Shown: in pieces, positions 1 to 7,822 of the stretch
Layout: every line of letters begins with the position of its first letter
How positions within the stretch are numbered: position 1 is the first letter of the stretch
Assembly: GCA_024655965.1 (NCBI GenBank)
Contig: JANLFL010000007.1
Location: forward strand, 1-46,674
DNA length: 46,674 nt
Source: Caldisericota bacterium
Lineage (GTDB): Bacteria; Caldisericota; JANLFM01
Reading direction: 5' to 3'
The notes under the pieces: model-generated
Told to the model about the DNA's origin: nothing
Seen by the model: only the letters and a program-made list of their open reading frames with translations
Database searches by the model: none
Program-made: the position numbers and the translations under genes

Positions 1-113
1 AAAGGGTCTCCAATAGGGTTGGCGGAATACACCACTGAATTTCCCAAAAAGGGGAAAAAAAGAGACACTGCTAGTAGAACAGAAATAATCCTTGCAACGA
101 TTTTAAGCCTCAT
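1..113 (-). CDS. N-terminus of an exported protein (partial, runs off the left edge)
   Basis: Reading the minus strand from the ATG at 113 gives about 37 codons before the window edge. The peptide starts MRLKIVARI, followed by a hydrophobic stretch and an alanine/serine-rich end near VVYSANP, which is a typical Sec signal peptide with a likely signal peptidase I site. A strong AAGGAGG ribosome binding site lies at about 118-125, six to seven bases from the ATG. The gene follows iclR on the same strand with a 68-base gap, so it may be the next gene of the left operon. Too little is visible to name a function; an exported enzyme or a binding protein would both fit. Confidence 0.7.
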   Translation of the reverse strand, partial: MRLKIVARIISVLLAVSLFFPFLGNSVVYSANPIGDP

Positions 114-181
114 CTGATCCTCCTTGAAAATATTTTTTGCCTGACCTGGAAAAGAAATTGTCTCTGGGTTTTTCTGAAAGC

Positions 182-949
182 TTACCTCATGGCACTGGAA
201 ATTGTAAGAGCGGTATCCATCAAAAGGGGCAGGAAAAATGAAATCCTCTCTTCTCCAAACCGGATTGAAGGGCCCGAAAGGCTGATTGCTGCAACAATGC
301 CCCCCTCCCCGTTTTTTATTCCCGCGGCTACGCAACATGCACCGAATTCGAATTCTTCAATATCCCTGGCCCAATTTCTTTTCCTTATTTCTTCAAGTTG
401 TTCAAGGAGAATTTTGGGATCTGTAATGGTTTTTGCAGTGTAAGGTTTCAGAGGATTTTTAATATAATTCTTAAGCTCCTCAGGATTTAAGCCAGAAAGC
501 AGGATTTTCCCAAGGGCAGTTGCATGTAATGGGACTCTCCTCCCAAGTTCGGTAATCACCCTCAAAGTATAGGTCTGAGCGGGAATTTGCTCTAAATAAA
601 TCGCTTCGTAACTATCCCTTATCGCGAGATTGACTGTCTCTCCTGTCCTATCCCTGAGGGTTTCTAGAGGACCCCTTGCCACGCTCCGGAGAAATACAAG
701 AAAGGGGATTGAATTACCGATTTCAAAGGCTCGAAAACCGAGAGAATATTTGTTGGTCTTAGGGTCTTGCTGCACTAACCTATGGTTTTCCAAAGCCTTT
801 AATAATCGATAAGTGGTACTTGGCTCAAGAAAAACTCTCCGGGAAATTTCAACTAGCCCTAACTCATATCTTGAATCAGCAATGACCTCCAGAATCTGAA
901 GCGCCCTATCAACTGATTGAACTGTGGACTTTCCCCCAGCTCTCTTCAT
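182..949 (-). CDS. IclR-family transcriptional regulator
   Basis: A DNA-binding transcription factor of about 255 residues, the usual IclR length. The N-terminal winged helix-turn-helix lies at about residues 10-75 (SVDRALQILEVI, then EISRRVFLEPSTTYRLLKAL), followed by the linker YSLGFRAFEIG and the C-terminal ligand-binding domain with HATALGKILLS, a typical IclR effector-domain segment. I prefer the ATG at 949 to the GTG at 958 because GGGGTGA then sits six bases upstream. It is the last catabolic-cluster gene of the left minus-strand run, 20 bases after the amidohydrolase. Two palindromes of the TGAAAA-N3-TTTTCA type at 16629 and 26242 resemble IclR-class operators, so this is the prime candidate to bind them. 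The effector is unknown; a purine or ureide intermediate is an inference from context. Confidence 0.93.
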   Translation of the reverse strand: MKRAGGKSTVQSVDRALQILEVIADSRYELGLVEISRRVFLEPSTTYRLLKALENHRLVQQDPKTNKYSLGFRAFEIGNSIPFLVFLRSVARGPLETLRDRTGETVNLAIRDSYEAIYLEQIPAQTYTLRVITELGRRVPLHATALGKILLSGLNPEELKNYIKNPLKPYTAKTITDPKILLEQLEEIRKRNWARDIEEFEFGACCVAAGIKNGEGGIVAAISLSGPSIRFGEERISFFLPLLMDTALTISSAMR

Positions 950-969
950 TTTATTCACCCCAGATTATC

Positions 970-2361
970 TTATATTTCAATCCCGTTTCTTTTCCATAAA
1001 TTTTTTGCCTCTTTTAAGCATTCTGCTTTAATTTCATCTTCGTTCCCAGTGGTTAATCTTCCGCCGAAAACCACTGGTCTGCCATCAACGAAAACATGTT
1101 CAACTTGCCTGCCTTGCCAGGTCGAGCACAGGAAGGAAATCAAGGAAGATGGCATCACCGGAGTTGGTGAGTCAGGATCAATTACAATGAGGTCTGCTTT
1201 CTTCCCCTCTTTCAAGCTTCCAATTTCGTTTAAAAGACCCATTGCCTTCGCACCGTTGCGGATGGCAATGTCCAAGGCTTGAAAGGGAGGGATAAGCATG
1301 GGATTTGCATTATGCGCCTTGTGAATCAAATACATGTAACGGAAATATTCCGAAATGTCCAGTGTGAAGAAACAATCATGTCCCAAACCAACGTTAAGAC
1401 CAATTTCAAGCATGTGGGGAACATTCGCCACACCATTCCCCCCCAAGGAGTTAGTCATTGGGGTATGAGCGACGTTGACATTGTTTCTCCGGAAAATCTC
1501 AAAATCCTCATCGGAAAGATCGATACAATGGACGGCAATAGTATCAGATCCAAGGACTCCGCACTCCTCGAGCACTTGGGGTGCAGACTTGCCAAACTTT
1601 TCCACCAGAAAGGCTCTCGGAATCTCTGCAACATGGATTTGAATTCCGCACTTGAATCTATCTGCCAGTTCCCGGGCCTTCTTCAAAGTATTGAAGGAGT
1701 TTGTATAGGCTTCGTGGATTGCCAGTCTCCCCTCAATACGACCGCCATTTTTGGGAGGAAACCGGGAGAGGAAATTAAAGTTTTCCTCCAGCCCCTTTTC
1801 CGCCATTTCAGGGGATAATTTTTCAAGAATGGAGACGCCGGGAATTCTTTCCGTTACTTCGAATCCTATTTGGGCTCTAATCCCAATTTCATCAACCGCC
1901 ATGGCTGAGGCTTCTAGGGGGGAGGGGGTTTTCCCAAGAGCGTTTGGTCCTTCAACAATTTCGCAAACAGTGGTTGTTCCGCTCTTTAGCATCTTCATCG
2001 CGGCATACCTGGTCGCTGCATAAATACCTTCAGGGGTAGTAATGTCTTCTAACCACTCCCAGCCCATTTTTTGTAGCATATCCCAGAAACTTTTTAATTG
2101 GGAAAAGTCAACCGGCATATTATGACCAAGGACATAAGGCATATGAGTATGGATACAAACGAAACCGGGCATAATAATTTTCCCATCTGCCTGGACCACT
2201 TGCCGGGGAGCTGAAATCTTCTGTTCAACCTCCTCCGTGGTGCCAACCGCCTCGATTTCATTCCCCGTTATTGCCACTGCACCGTTGGGAATAATCCTTC
2301 CACTTAGGGCGTCCGGCTCCATTGTCATGATTAAACCACCCTTGATTAAAAAATCAGTCAT
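970..2361 (-). CDS. ssnA: SsnA/TRZ-like amidohydrolase (deaminase or cyclic amide hydrolase)
   Basis: A metal-dependent amidohydrolase of 463 residues. The metal ligands are visible: H71 and H73 in CIHTHMP, H243 in QIHVAE, H278 in AVHCIDLSDED and D329 in GLGHDC, the set used by cytosine/guanine/atrazine-type deaminases. The C-terminus has the usual KKADLIVID segment closing the beta-sandwich. It overlaps the upstream fused xanthine dehydrogenase gene by 8 bases and has a good AAGGAGG, so the two are translationally coupled. The same neighbour pair (ssnA with xdhD and ygfM) occurs in the E. coli-type anaerobic purine cluster, where SsnA is thought to act on a purine-derived amide or amine. An aminohydrolase of the creatinine- or guanine-deaminase kind is an alternative. 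Family call is firm; substrate is not. Confidence 0.88.
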   Translation of the reverse strand: MTDFLIKGGLIMTMEPDALSGRIIPNGAVAITGNEIEAVGTTEEVEQKISAPRQVVQADGKIIMPGFVCIHTHMPYVLGHNMPVDFSQLKSFWDMLQKMGWEWLEDITTPEGIYAATRYAAMKMLKSGTTTVCEIVEGPNALGKTPSPLEASAMAVDEIGIRAQIGFEVTERIPGVSILEKLSPEMAEKGLEENFNFLSRFPPKNGGRIEGRLAIHEAYTNSFNTLKKARELADRFKCGIQIHVAEIPRAFLVEKFGKSAPQVLEECGVLGSDTIAVHCIDLSDEDFEIFRRNNVNVAHTPMTNSLGGNGVANVPHMLEIGLNVGLGHDCFFTLDISEYFRYMYLIHKAHNANPMLIPPFQALDIAIRNGAKAMGLLNEIGSLKEGKKADLIVIDPDSPTPVMPSSLISFLCSTWQGRQVEHVFVDGRPVVFGGRLTTGNEDEIKAECLKEAKNLWKRNGIEI

Positions 2362-5137
2362 TAAATTCGCCTCCTTCTTTGGATATAAAAGATTCCAAAA
2401 TCACTTCCGGCTTTAAGGGGATTTGTCGAACAGGAAGTCCAATGGCATCGGAAACAGCGTTAACAAAAGCAGCTGCGGCTCCAGCAAGAGGTGGTTCCCC
2501 AATCCCTTTAGCCCCGAAAGGACCATTCGGGTTTGGGTCTTCCACAAAAAGGGCTTTTGTTGGAATCCTGTCTTTAATGGTCGGGATCCAGTAATCGCTG
2601 AAATTGGGGTTAGCGACAAGGCCATTTTTTACTACTAGCTCCTCAAGGTGGGCAAATCCCAAACCCATTAGTGATGCTCCCTCAACCTGGCCTTCAACTC
2701 CCAAGCGGTTGATGATCTTCCCCACGTCGTGGCATGCGATGTGCCGGATAACCTTGACCTTTCCCGTCCAAACATCCACTTCCACTTCCATAAAATGGGT
2801 TCCGTAATTGTAGGCAATATAGATGTCTCCTTGGTGCGTTTCATGGTCATAACGTGATTCCGGGGCTTTGTAAATGGCCAAGTTCATCAAGGGGAAGCCT
2901 GTCCAATATGCCGCAGTTGCCACCTGGGAAATAGGTATACGAACCGATGGATTTTCAATGGACCAGGCAAAGTCTTCCTTGAAAACAATTTTTGAAGGGT
3001 CTGTTTTGAGCATTAAAGAGGCCATTTTGGCAAGTGAATCCCTGACTGCCATTGAAGCCATTTCAACCGCTTTTCCGCACGTCGCAGTGGACCTTGAGGC
3101 GACGGTGACCCCGGAATCATGGACTAAATCAGTGTCAACTTGCCTTACCGTGACATTGTCGATGCTCAGGCCTAGGACCTCTGCCGCAATTTGAGCATAG
3201 ACCGTTCTGCTTCCCTGGCCCATTTCCGAAAGACCCACGTTGATGACCGCGCTCCCGTCTTGAATCATTTGCACTGAAGCGCTTGTAACGTCAATTCCTT
3301 CAGCCCCGTTTGAAATCCCTTGAAGCAAACAAGCGATGCCTACTCCTCTACGATAGCGCTGATTTTTATAACCCTTTGCGTCCTCTAAAGGAGCTGGCCA
3401 TTTAACCTCATCCTCCACTTTATTAATCGTTTCAATCAACCCCACGGAGGAATCGAATACCTGCCCCGTAGCGTTTTGATCTCCGGGACGGAGGGCATTT
3501 TGTTTTCTTATCCGTAGGCGGTCAATTCCCAGCTTCCTCGCCAGCTCATCGACTTGGGCTTCTGAAGCGAAAGTCACTTGGGGAACACCAAAACCTCTCA
3601 TCGCCCCAGAATAAATTTTATTGGTATAAACTGCCATTGAAGTGACATCGAGATTAGGAATTCTGTATGGCCCAGCAGCATGGATCAAAGTTTTCATAAC
3701 CACGAAAGGGCTTTCTGATGCGTAAGCTCCGCCATCAAGAACGATTTCAATTTTTCGAGCAACCAGTGTACCGTCCCTTTTGGCTCCAGTTTTTATACGG
3801 ATGATAGAGGGATGCCTTACATTCGCCTGGGTCATGACTTCTTCCCTAGTGTGGACCATCTTGACCGGCCTCATTAACTTTAAAGCGGCCACCCCCGCAA
3901 GACAGCCCATTTCGGTAGCAACATCATCCTTTCCCCCGAAAGAGCCACCAACAAATGGTTGGAGCACCCGCACCTTCGAAGCTGGAAGCCCGAGGTTAGC
4001 AGCAATGTGAAGGCGAAGATGGAATGGAGATTGGCAAGAGGCGTAGACGGTAATTCTACCATCATTCTCCGGCACAACCACGACGGCTTCTGGCTCGAGA
4101 TAAGCGTGCTCTTGGATTGAAGAACGATATTCGGTCTCCAGGATAACATCGCTCTCTTTAAACCCGTCTTCGATATTACCTTTGACAAGCCTCCTCTTAA
4201 AAATGAGATTCCCCTCAGGATGAATTTTTCTATCATCCTGATTTAAAGCATCTTCAGGTTCGAGTATGGGCTCGATCGGTTCGATTTCAACCTCAATTAA
4301 AGAAGTTGCCTTCTCTGCCTGTTCCCTGGTTTCAGCAACCACCAGGGCTAAGCCATCCCCTTGATATCTTATCTGGTCGGTAACTAACAAAGGCTGGTCA
4401 TAAGGAGGGAGAACGCCAATCTTATTCGGACCCGGGATGTCTGAGGGCAAGATAACAGCAAGAACGCCATCGCATTTTTTCGCTTTTTCCACATCCAATT
4501 TTTTCAAAAAACCGGATGGCACGCCTGCGGCTTTTTTCACCGCAAAAACCATCCCCGGAAAGACGAGGTCCCCTGCGAACTTCGCTTTGCCGGTTACCAG
4601 TTCGTATCCATCTTTCTTAGGAATTCTTTTTCCAATGAAGGAATCATCTCCGAATGTTTCCTTATTCCTTAGACCTTCCTGGCCCATGGCGGCTTCTTGA
4701 ACAGCTTTAACTATCTTGTTGTAACCGGTGCACCTGCACAGGTTGCCAGTAAGGGCCTCAAGGATTTCCGCCTCTTCGGGGGATTTTTTCCGATCGAGCA
4801 AACTCTTGGCCGAAAGGATAATACCAGGGGTGCAAAAACCGCATTGGACAGCCCCCTCTTTAAGAAAGGATTCCTGAAGTGGATGAAGGGATCCCTCAAA
4901 AGATAACCCCTCAATCGTCTGTACATTTTGCCCTTCAAGTTTATCCGCCAAAAGGAGGCAGGAAGCAACAGGCTCTCCATTTAAAAGGATTGTGCAGGCA
5001 CCACATTCTCCTCTGCCGCAACCTTCTTTGGTTCCGGTTAAACCGAGCCTTTCTCTGAGTACGTCAATTGCCCGGGCCCCGCTGTTAAATTCAACGGTGG
5101 TCATTTTCCCGTTTAAGGTGAAACTAATTCTCTTCAT
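2354..5137 (-). CDS. xdhD: Fused 2Fe-2S/molybdopterin xanthine dehydrogenase-like subunit (XdhD type)
   Basis: A 927-residue molybdenum hydroxylase that joins the small iron-sulphur subunit and the large molybdopterin subunit in one chain. The plant-type 2Fe-2S domain has Cys 40, 45, 48 and 60; the helical 2Fe-2S domain has Cys 99, 102, 134 and 136. The molybdopterin domain starts near residue 170 (YELVTGKAKFAGD) and carries GGSFGGK, AMRGFGVPQ, MGQGSRT and the C-terminal GIGEPPL whose glutamate is the usual catalytic base. E. coli XdhD has the same fusion and nearly the same length. It should hydroxylate a purine or other N-heterocycle and pass electrons to the FAD subunit encoded just upstream (12-base gap). 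Whether it oxidises hypoxanthine/xanthine or reduces urate or another ring cannot be read from the sequence. Confidence 0.93.
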   Translation of the reverse strand: MKRISFTLNGKMTTVEFNSGARAIDVLRERLGLTGTKEGCGRGECGACTILLNGEPVASCLLLADKLEGQNVQTIEGLSFEGSLHPLQESFLKEGAVQCGFCTPGIILSAKSLLDRKKSPEEAEILEALTGNLCRCTGYNKIVKAVQEAAMGQEGLRNKETFGDDSFIGKRIPKKDGYELVTGKAKFAGDLVFPGMVFAVKKAAGVPSGFLKKLDVEKAKKCDGVLAVILPSDIPGPNKIGVLPPYDQPLLVTDQIRYQGDGLALVVAETREQAEKATSLIEVEIEPIEPILEPEDALNQDDRKIHPEGNLIFKRRLVKGNIEDGFKESDVILETEYRSSIQEHAYLEPEAVVVVPENDGRITVYASCQSPFHLRLHIAANLGLPASKVRVLQPFVGGSFGGKDDVATEMGCLAGVAALKLMRPVKMVHTREEVMTQANVRHPSIIRIKTGAKRDGTLVARKIEIVLDGGAYASESPFVVMKTLIHAAGPYRIPNLDVTSMAVYTNKIYSGAMRGFGVPQVTFASEAQVDELARKLGIDRLRIRKQNALRPGDQNATGQVFDSSVGLIETINKVEDEVKWPAPLEDAKGYKNQRYRRGVGIACLLQGISNGAEGIDVTSASVQMIQDGSAVINVGLSEMGQGSRTVYAQIAAEVLGLSIDNVTVRQVDTDLVHDSGVTVASRSTATCGKAVEMASMAVRDSLAKMASLMLKTDPSKIVFKEDFAWSIENPSVRIPISQVATAAYWTGFPLMNLAIYKAPESRYDHETHQGDIYIAYNYGTHFMEVEVDVWTGKVKVIRHIACHDVGKIINRLGVEGQVEGASLMGLGFAHLEELVVKNGLVANPNFSDYWIPTIKDRIPTKALFVEDPNPNGPFGAKGIGEPPLAGAAAAFVNAVSDAIGLPVRQIPLKPEVILESFISKEGGEFND

Positions 5138-5149
5138 TTCCCTACCCCC

Positions 5150-5980
5150 TTAAGGATTTTGAACCTGGGAGAGAATGTCAAGGATTATCGCTCTCATTAA
5201 AGCCCTTCTGTATTTATCTCCGGCCCTGATATCCGAAATTGGTTTAATGTCCTCCTGAACTGCAGAAAAGACGCTTTCGGGAATATTCCTGATATCGGAA
5301 CCCTCCAAGGCTTCTTCGGTGTGCTTAGCCCTAATAGGAGTGGGGGCAACGGAGCCAAAAGCCATACGTACTTCAGTTATTTTGAACTCTCTTTTAAAAC
5401 AGGAAAGCGCCCCATTGACCTGGGAAATAATCATCCCATTCCGTCCTCCAATTTTGGAAAAGCCGGTCTTTTTTTGCAAAACCCTTTTTGGTAGCCTAAT
5501 TACCGTCAAAATTTCGTCATCGGCTCTTATGGTCCTTTTGGGGCCAGTAAAAAAGGAATCAAGGGGAACAACCCTCGTCCCTCTCCAAGATTGAAGTACT
5601 AGTTCAGCTTCGAGGACCAAAAGGGGAGTTAGCGTATCTCCGCTTGGAGAAGCGTTACAAATATTTCCTCCTATTGTGCCCAAATTCCTGATCTGGGGGG
5701 ACCCTACCCAACCTGCCCCTTTTCGTAGGCATTCAGGTAAGATTTCGCAGTCCACGATTTCTTTTAGCTTAGTGGATGCCCCAATCTCGATGAAATCTTC
5801 CTTCTCGCTGATACCTTGAAGTTCATTTAGTTGCGATAGGTCCACCAATTTTTGGGGTTGAAAAAGACCATCTTTTATCAATAGGACCAGGTCTGTCCCC
5901 CCCGCGAGGGGGGAGGCACCTGGCTCTCTCAGAGCCATTAATGCCTCCTCCAAGTTTGCGGGTTTAAAATATTCGGGCAT
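5150..5980 (-). CDS. FAD-binding subunit of xanthine dehydrogenase-like enzyme (YgfM/XdhB type)
   Basis: A 276-residue FAD subunit of the CO dehydrogenase/xanthine dehydrogenase medium-chain family. It opens with YFKPANLEEAL, carries the flavin pyrophosphate loop LAGGTDL near residue 27 and the second FAD motif LGTIGGNICNASPSGDT near residues 105-120. The length is normal for the family. It would carry electrons between the iron-sulphur centres of the fused XdhD-like subunit and NAD or ferredoxin. It starts only 9 bases after the YgeW-type gene and lacks a clear Shine-Dalgarno sequence, which suggests translational coupling. The gene order YgeW, FAD subunit, XdhD, SsnA supports one purine-ring module. 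Confidence 0.92.
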   Translation of the reverse strand: MPEYFKPANLEEALMALREPGASPLAGGTDLVLLIKDGLFQPQKLVDLSQLNELQGISEKEDFIEIGASTKLKEIVDCEILPECLRKGAGWVGSPQIRNLGTIGGNICNASPSGDTLTPLLVLEAELVLQSWRGTRVVPLDSFFTGPKRTIRADDEILTVIRLPKRVLQKKTGFSKIGGRNGMIISQVNGALSCFKREFKITEVRMAFGSVAPTPIRAKHTEEALEGSDIRNIPESVFSAVQEDIKPISDIRAGDKYRRALMRAIILDILSQVQNP

Positions 5981-5989
5981 TATGCAAAT

Positions 5990-6997
5990 TCAAAATGGAA
6001 CGGTGGTGGCCATGGTCAAAGCCATAATGGCTTTTTGCACATGAAGCCGGTTCTCCGCCTGGTCGAAAATGATGCTCTTTGGGCTATTCAATACCTCGTC
6101 TGTAACCTCAGTATTGCGGGAAATTGGCATGCAGTGCATAACCATGGCATCTTTTTTAGCCATATCTACGACTTTCTTGGTCACGCACCAGGTATCTTTC
6201 AGAGCCTCTTTCTTCTTCTGAAATTCCGCGTCTCCCTGGAAATGGGTCTCTAATCCCTTGGCGAACATCTCCGGGGATACCCAGGAATACACGTTGATGA
6301 AATCGGCCCCAGTAACCGCTTCCTCATAGGAGCGAACAATGGAGATTTTTGCTCCAGATAGGTCAGCATATTCTCTGGCTTTTTGGAAAATCTCCATATC
6401 CGGATCGAAACCCTCAGGACAGGCCACCGCTAATTCAAAGCCAAGCTTTGCAGCCATCAAAACAGTCGAATTAGTCAAGCCAGCGGGGGGATTGGCTGTC
6501 CTGTATCCCCAAACAAATGCCACCTTGATGTTTTTCAAATCGCCTTTCTTCTCCAGCATGGTCATGGCGTCAGCAAACGCCTGGCATGGGTGTTCCACAG
6601 GGCTAGAGGCATTGATTACTGGAATATCAGCATATTCTGCCGCGGAAAGCTGACGGGCCTGGCCAATTGACCTGTAGGCAATCCCATCACAGTAACGCGA
6701 GATAACCTTGATTGTATCGTGCCAGTCCTCCTCTTGCGCTTCTCCCACCCATAATCGATGGGAGTCGAGCCATAGCATGTGACCTCCTAACTGTTGAACC
6801 CCTGTCTCAAAAGAGATGCTGGTGCGGGTAGAAGGAGTTTCAAAAATGGCAGCAAGGCTCTTCCCCAGAAGAAGGGGGGTGTACCTTCCCATTTTGAGCT
6901 CTCTCTTCAATTGCCTTCCAACGTCGATGATAAATTCGATTTCCTCCTTTGAGAAGTCGTCGATCGAGATGCAGTCTCTTCCTTTTAAATTAAGCAT
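5990..6997 (-). CDS. ygeW: YgeW-like carbamoyltransferase (aspartate/ornithine carbamoyltransferase family)
   Basis: A 335-residue transcarbamylase. The carbamoyl-phosphate loop is at residues 56-59 (STRT), HPCQ at 136-139 and HCMP at 288-291, all in the expected places. The insert WLDSHRLWVGEAQEEDW and the acceptor region do not match ordinary OTCase (no HCLP) or ATCase, and it lies next to an XdhD-like enzyme rather than arginine genes, so the orphan YgeW family is the best fit. In anaerobic purine breakdown a transcarbamylase run in reverse can release carbamoyl phosphate from an N-carbamoyl compound and so yield ATP with carbamate kinase; no carbamate kinase is seen here. A strong AAAGGAGG precedes the ATG. 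Confidence 0.85.
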   Translation of the reverse strand: MLNLKGRDCISIDDFSKEEIEFIIDVGRQLKRELKMGRYTPLLLGKSLAAIFETPSTRTSISFETGVQQLGGHMLWLDSHRLWVGEAQEEDWHDTIKVISRYCDGIAYRSIGQARQLSAAEYADIPVINASSPVEHPCQAFADAMTMLEKKGDLKNIKVAFVWGYRTANPPAGLTNSTVLMAAKLGFELAVACPEGFDPDMEIFQKAREYADLSGAKISIVRSYEEAVTGADFINVYSWVSPEMFAKGLETHFQGDAEFQKKKEALKDTWCVTKKVVDMAKKDAMVMHCMPISRNTEVTDEVLNSPKSIIFDQAENRLHVQKAIMALTMATTVPF

Positions 6998-7018
6998 CTC
7001 AAAACCTCCTTTTTTTGC

Positions 7019-7822
7019 TTATTTGACATGGAGCAGTGCCTGCTCCAAGGTCCAGGCCTCATGAACAATACCTACAATTGCCCGAGTCATTTTCTTTGTT
7101 CTTCCACCCTGCCAGATGTTTCGGCCGATTGCCACCCCAGCCCCACCTACCTCCAGAGACTCAATAATGGTCTTGAATAGTGCTTCCTCATCTTCCGTTT
7201 TTTCTCCCCCAAGGATGACGATGGGAATGGGGCATCCTTCAACAACTTTTTTAAAAGTTTCCGGGGAACCGGTATAGTATGTTTTGATAATGTCCGCTCC
7301 AAGTTCTTGGGCCATCCTTGAAGCCACCTGAATTCCTGAAGGGTCCGCGGAGCCCTTAAGAGGATTCCCATAAAGCGACCCTTTTGCCATTGCTTCAATC
7401 ATAAGGGGAACCCCCCACAACTCGCATTGATCGGAGATCAAGGAAGCATTTCTGATAAACTCCCCCTCCCGCTCGTGTCCAAATTTAACCGTCACCGCTA
7501 CCCCTATCGCACCCAATCGCAAAGCGGCTTCCACGGAAGAGATCAGCTCTTCTTCAAAGGTCCCCCTTAAAACAGTGAAACCACCAGTCAACCTCATGAT
7601 AATCCCTGTTTCTCGCCTCCAGGCACCCTCGCTTCTCTGGACAAAGCCCCTAGTTGTCAATACGGCATCAGCTCCACCATCGATTGCGTCTTTGATTGTC
7701 TGATATGGATTTTCAATTCCGGGCATTGGCCCAGCGATAGCCCCGTGATCCAGGGCAACGATCACCGTCCTATTGTCTTCTCTAAAGATGGAATTCATTC
7801 TGATTTGTTTTCCGGTATGCAC
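7019..7822 (-). CDS. Class I aldolase of the DhnA/FbaB/LsrF family
   Basis: A 267-residue TIM-barrel Schiff-base aldolase. The DHG motif is at residues 25-27 (VALDHGAIAG), the likely Schiff-base lysine is K180 in DIIKTYYTG, and GGEKTEDEE near residue 210 forms the phosphate-binding end of the barrel. The GTG at 7822 has GGAGGAAGAGA just upstream; an internal ATG at residue 9 (MNSIFRED) has none as good. The start overlaps the end of the FGGY kinase by 41 bases, so the two are coupled. With the kinase and the zinc dehydrogenase it forms a dehydrogenate-phosphorylate-cleave set for a sugar or polyol; the pairing of an FGGY kinase with a DhnA-type enzyme also recalls LsrK/LsrF for autoinducer-2. 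The substrate is unknown. Confidence 0.88.
   Translation of the reverse strand: MHTGKQIRMNSIFREDNRTVIVALDHGAIAGPMPGIENPYQTIKDAIDGGADAVLTTRGFVQRSEGAWRRETGIIMRLTGGFTVLRGTFEEELISSVEAALRLGAIGVAVTVKFGHEREGEFIRNASLISDQCELWGVPLMIEAMAKGSLYGNPLKGSADPSGIQVASRMAQELGADIIKTYYTGSPETFKKVVEGCPIPIVILGGEKTEDEEALFKTIIESLEVGGAGVAIGRNIWQGGRTKKMTRAIVGIVHEAWTLEQALLHVK

Noticed and set aside
121-141. Third IclR-type operator upstream of the left partial gene (TGAAAATATTTTTTG)
   Set aside because: Only one arm matches; the second arm is TTTTTG rather than TTTTCA, and no promoter is clear next to it.
970-2361. Long open frames on the plus strand opposite the amidohydrolase and xanthine dehydrogenase genes
   Set aside because: They lack ribosome binding sites and family motifs and lie entirely antisense to well-supported genes.
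5990-6997. Annotating the transcarbamylase as ornithine carbamoyltransferase ArgF
   Set aside because: The ornithine-type HCLP is HCMP, the acceptor region differs, and the neighbours are purine-ring genes rather than arginine genes; YgeW-type fits better.
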